DNA of 33,325 nt, from positions 1 to 33,325 of the forward strand of contig JAZNVH010000019.1 of assembly GCA_045592745.1 (NCBI GenBank), written 5' to 3'. The notes beneath the pieces were generated by a model. The model was not told where the DNA came from and did no database searches. It worked only from the letters and a program-made list of their open reading frames with translations. The position numbers were made by a program, and so were the translations under genes. This DNA comes from Aphodoplasma sp045592745 (GTDB taxonomy: Bacteria; Bacillota; Clostridia; UBA1381; UMGS1253). Positions 32,264 to 33,325 of this stretch are shown here, one piece after another (the stretch's first letter is position 1; the number at the start of each line of letters is the position of its first letter).

Positions 32264-33325
32264 TTATACATTAAATCTAAACAGCACAATATCGCCGTCC
32301 TTCATTACATACTCCTTACCTTCAGAACGCACAAGGCCTTTTTCTTTTGCAGCACTCATACCACCACAGCTCATAAGGTCATCATACGCTACAACCTCTG
32401 CACGTATAAAGCCCTTTTCAAAATCTGTATGAATTTTTCCCGCTGCCTGCGGTGCTTTTGTGCCATTTACAATTGTCCACGCTCTTACCTCGGGTTCACC
32501 CGCCGTAAGATAGCTTATAAGCCCCAAAAGCTTATAGCTTGCTTTTACTATTTTGTCGAGTCCCGACTCACTCATTCCAAGCTCGTTTAGAAATTCTCTT
32601 TTTTCCTCACTGTCAAGCTCAGAAATTTCCTCTTCAATTCTTGCAGAAATCGCGATAACCTCGGATTTTTCGCTGCTTGCAAACTCCTTAACCTCATTTA
32701 CAAGTGCATTTGACTCAATTCCCGTTGAAAAATCCTCCTCGGATACATTGGCAACATACAAAACAGGCTTCATTGTAAGAAGTGCAACCTCTTTCATAAG
32801 CTCTTGCTGTTCTTCTGTAAAATCCATCGCGCGAGCAGGCTTGCCCGACTCAAGAGTTGTCTTAACCTTTTCCAACAGATCAAGTTCTGCTTGAAACTTT
32901 TTGTCGCCCTTTAATGCCTTTTTAACTCTGTCAATACGTCTTTCCACCATTTCGATATCTGCAAAAACAAGCTCAAGATTAATCGTTTCAATATCACGAA
33001 GCGGTCCTATACTACCATCTACATGCACAATGTTCGTATCCTCAAAGCAACGTACCACGTGCACAATCGCATCAACCTCGCGTATATGTGATAAAAACTT
33101 GTTTCCAAGTCCTTCTCCGCGGCTCGCTCCCTTTACAAGTCCCGCAATATCGACAAACTCAATTATTGCAGGTGTAACCTTTTTGGGATTATGCATCTGG
33201 GCAAGTTTGTCAAGGCGTTCATCAGGAACACTTACTATTCCAACGTTTGGCTCAATCGTGCAAAACGGATAATTCGCCGATTCCGCACCCGCCTGTGTTA
33301 TTGCGTTAAAAAGTGTTGATTTTCC
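32264..33325 (-). CDS. ychF: Redox-regulated ATPase YchF (Obg-like), N-terminus beyond the window
   Basis: YchF is an Obg-family P-loop protein that hydrolyses ATP rather than GTP and associates with ribosomes. The reading frame is open to the window edge, where it begins within the P-loop (GKSTLFNAIT), so only about ten to fifteen N-terminal residues are missing. Visible parts are NYPFCTIEPNVGIV (switch I), DIAGLVKGASRGEGLG (switch II), a helical coiled-coil insert (about 33000-32800), the NVSE motif replacing NKxD, and a C-terminal TGS domain (KIHTDFEKGFIRAEVVAYDDL region, quoted as a landmark). The NVSE motif is the reason for ATP preference. The visible protein is 353 residues. A terminator follows. 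Confidence 0.96.
   Translation of the reverse strand, partial: GKSTLFNAITQAGAESANYPFCTIEPNVGIVSVPDERLDKLAQMHNPKKVTPAIIEFVDIAGLVKGASRGEGLGNKFLSHIREVDAIVHVVRCFEDTNIVHVDGSIGPLRDIETINLELVFADIEMVERRIDRVKKALKGDKKFQAELDLLEKVKTTLESGKPARAMDFTEEQQELMKEVALLTMKPVLYVANVSEEDFSTGIESNALVNEVKEFASSEKSEVIAISARIEEEISELDSEEKREFLNELGMSESGLDKIVKASYKLLGLISYLTAGEPEVRAWTIVNGTKAPQAAGKIHTDFEKGFIRAEVVAYDDLMSCGGMSAAKEKGLVRSEGKEYVMKDGDIVLFRFNV

Noticed and set aside
1..33325. tRNA or rRNA genes, CRISPR arrays, insertion sequences, prophage or integrative elements
   Set aside because: Intergenic gaps are all under about 220 bases. I saw no clover-leaf-like sequences, direct repeat arrays, transposase or integrase motifs, or composition shifts.

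Overview
The window is a 33 kb stretch of chromosome from a low-GC, strictly anaerobic Gram-positive bacterium, most likely an uncultured or gut-type member of the Clostridia. The reasons are AT-rich intergenic DNA with sigma-A promoters, strong AGGAGG-type ribosome binding sites, DacF-type carboxypeptidases, an NADH-linked multi-subunit [FeFe] hydrogenase, and a biotin-dependent, sodium-pumping decarboxylase. I see no tRNA, rRNA, CRISPR array, insertion sequence or prophage. No gap between genes is longer than about 220 bases. Coding density is high and the region looks like stable core chromosome.

Layout. (1) 48-1976, minus: rdgB and a DacF-type D-Ala-D-Ala carboxypeptidase. (2) 2073-9470, plus: a zinc-ribbon membrane protein with about ten extracytoplasmic repeats, radA, then lepA-hemW-amidohydrolase driven by a perfect consensus promoter that sits inside the radA terminator. 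(3) 9460-11623, minus: an uncharacterised two-gene DNA metabolism/repair module (radical SAM protein with helix-hairpin-helix plus its obligate partner). Its promoter carries a LexA-like palindrome. (4) 11725-12564, plus: a Cys-rich conserved protein of unknown function. (5) 12634-19122, minus: a five-gene sodium-pump decarboxylase operon with both a 12S/MmdA-type and a 5S/OadA-type carboxyltransferase, followed by a second DacF-type carboxypeptidase. (6) 19156-22693, minus: rluB plus a GNAT-like protein, then citrate synthase and tatD. (7) 22804-31396, minus: a ten-gene hydrogenase region. The upstream half (DRTGG, RsbW-like ATPase, HydS-like sensory hydrogenase, DRTGG, PHP) looks like a signalling module. 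The downstream half is the NADH-dependent hydrogenase, preceded by a near-perfect Rex box. (8) 31409-33325, minus: birA without its repressor domain, and ychF running off the window edge.

How it works together. The decarboxylase operon would couple acyl-CoA or oxaloacetate decarboxylation, or carboxyl transfer between the two, to sodium export. BirA would biotinylate its carrier protein. The hydrogenase would discharge NADH and reduced ferredoxin as H2, with Rex sensing NADH/NAD+ and the HydS-like protein possibly sensing H2 or redox state. The most promising little-described elements are the LexA-boxed radical SAM pair, the HydS/DRTGG/ATPase/PHP module with a palindrome over its promoter, and the zinc-ribbon repeat protein.

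All functional calls come from reading motifs by eye. No database search or structure prediction was run.
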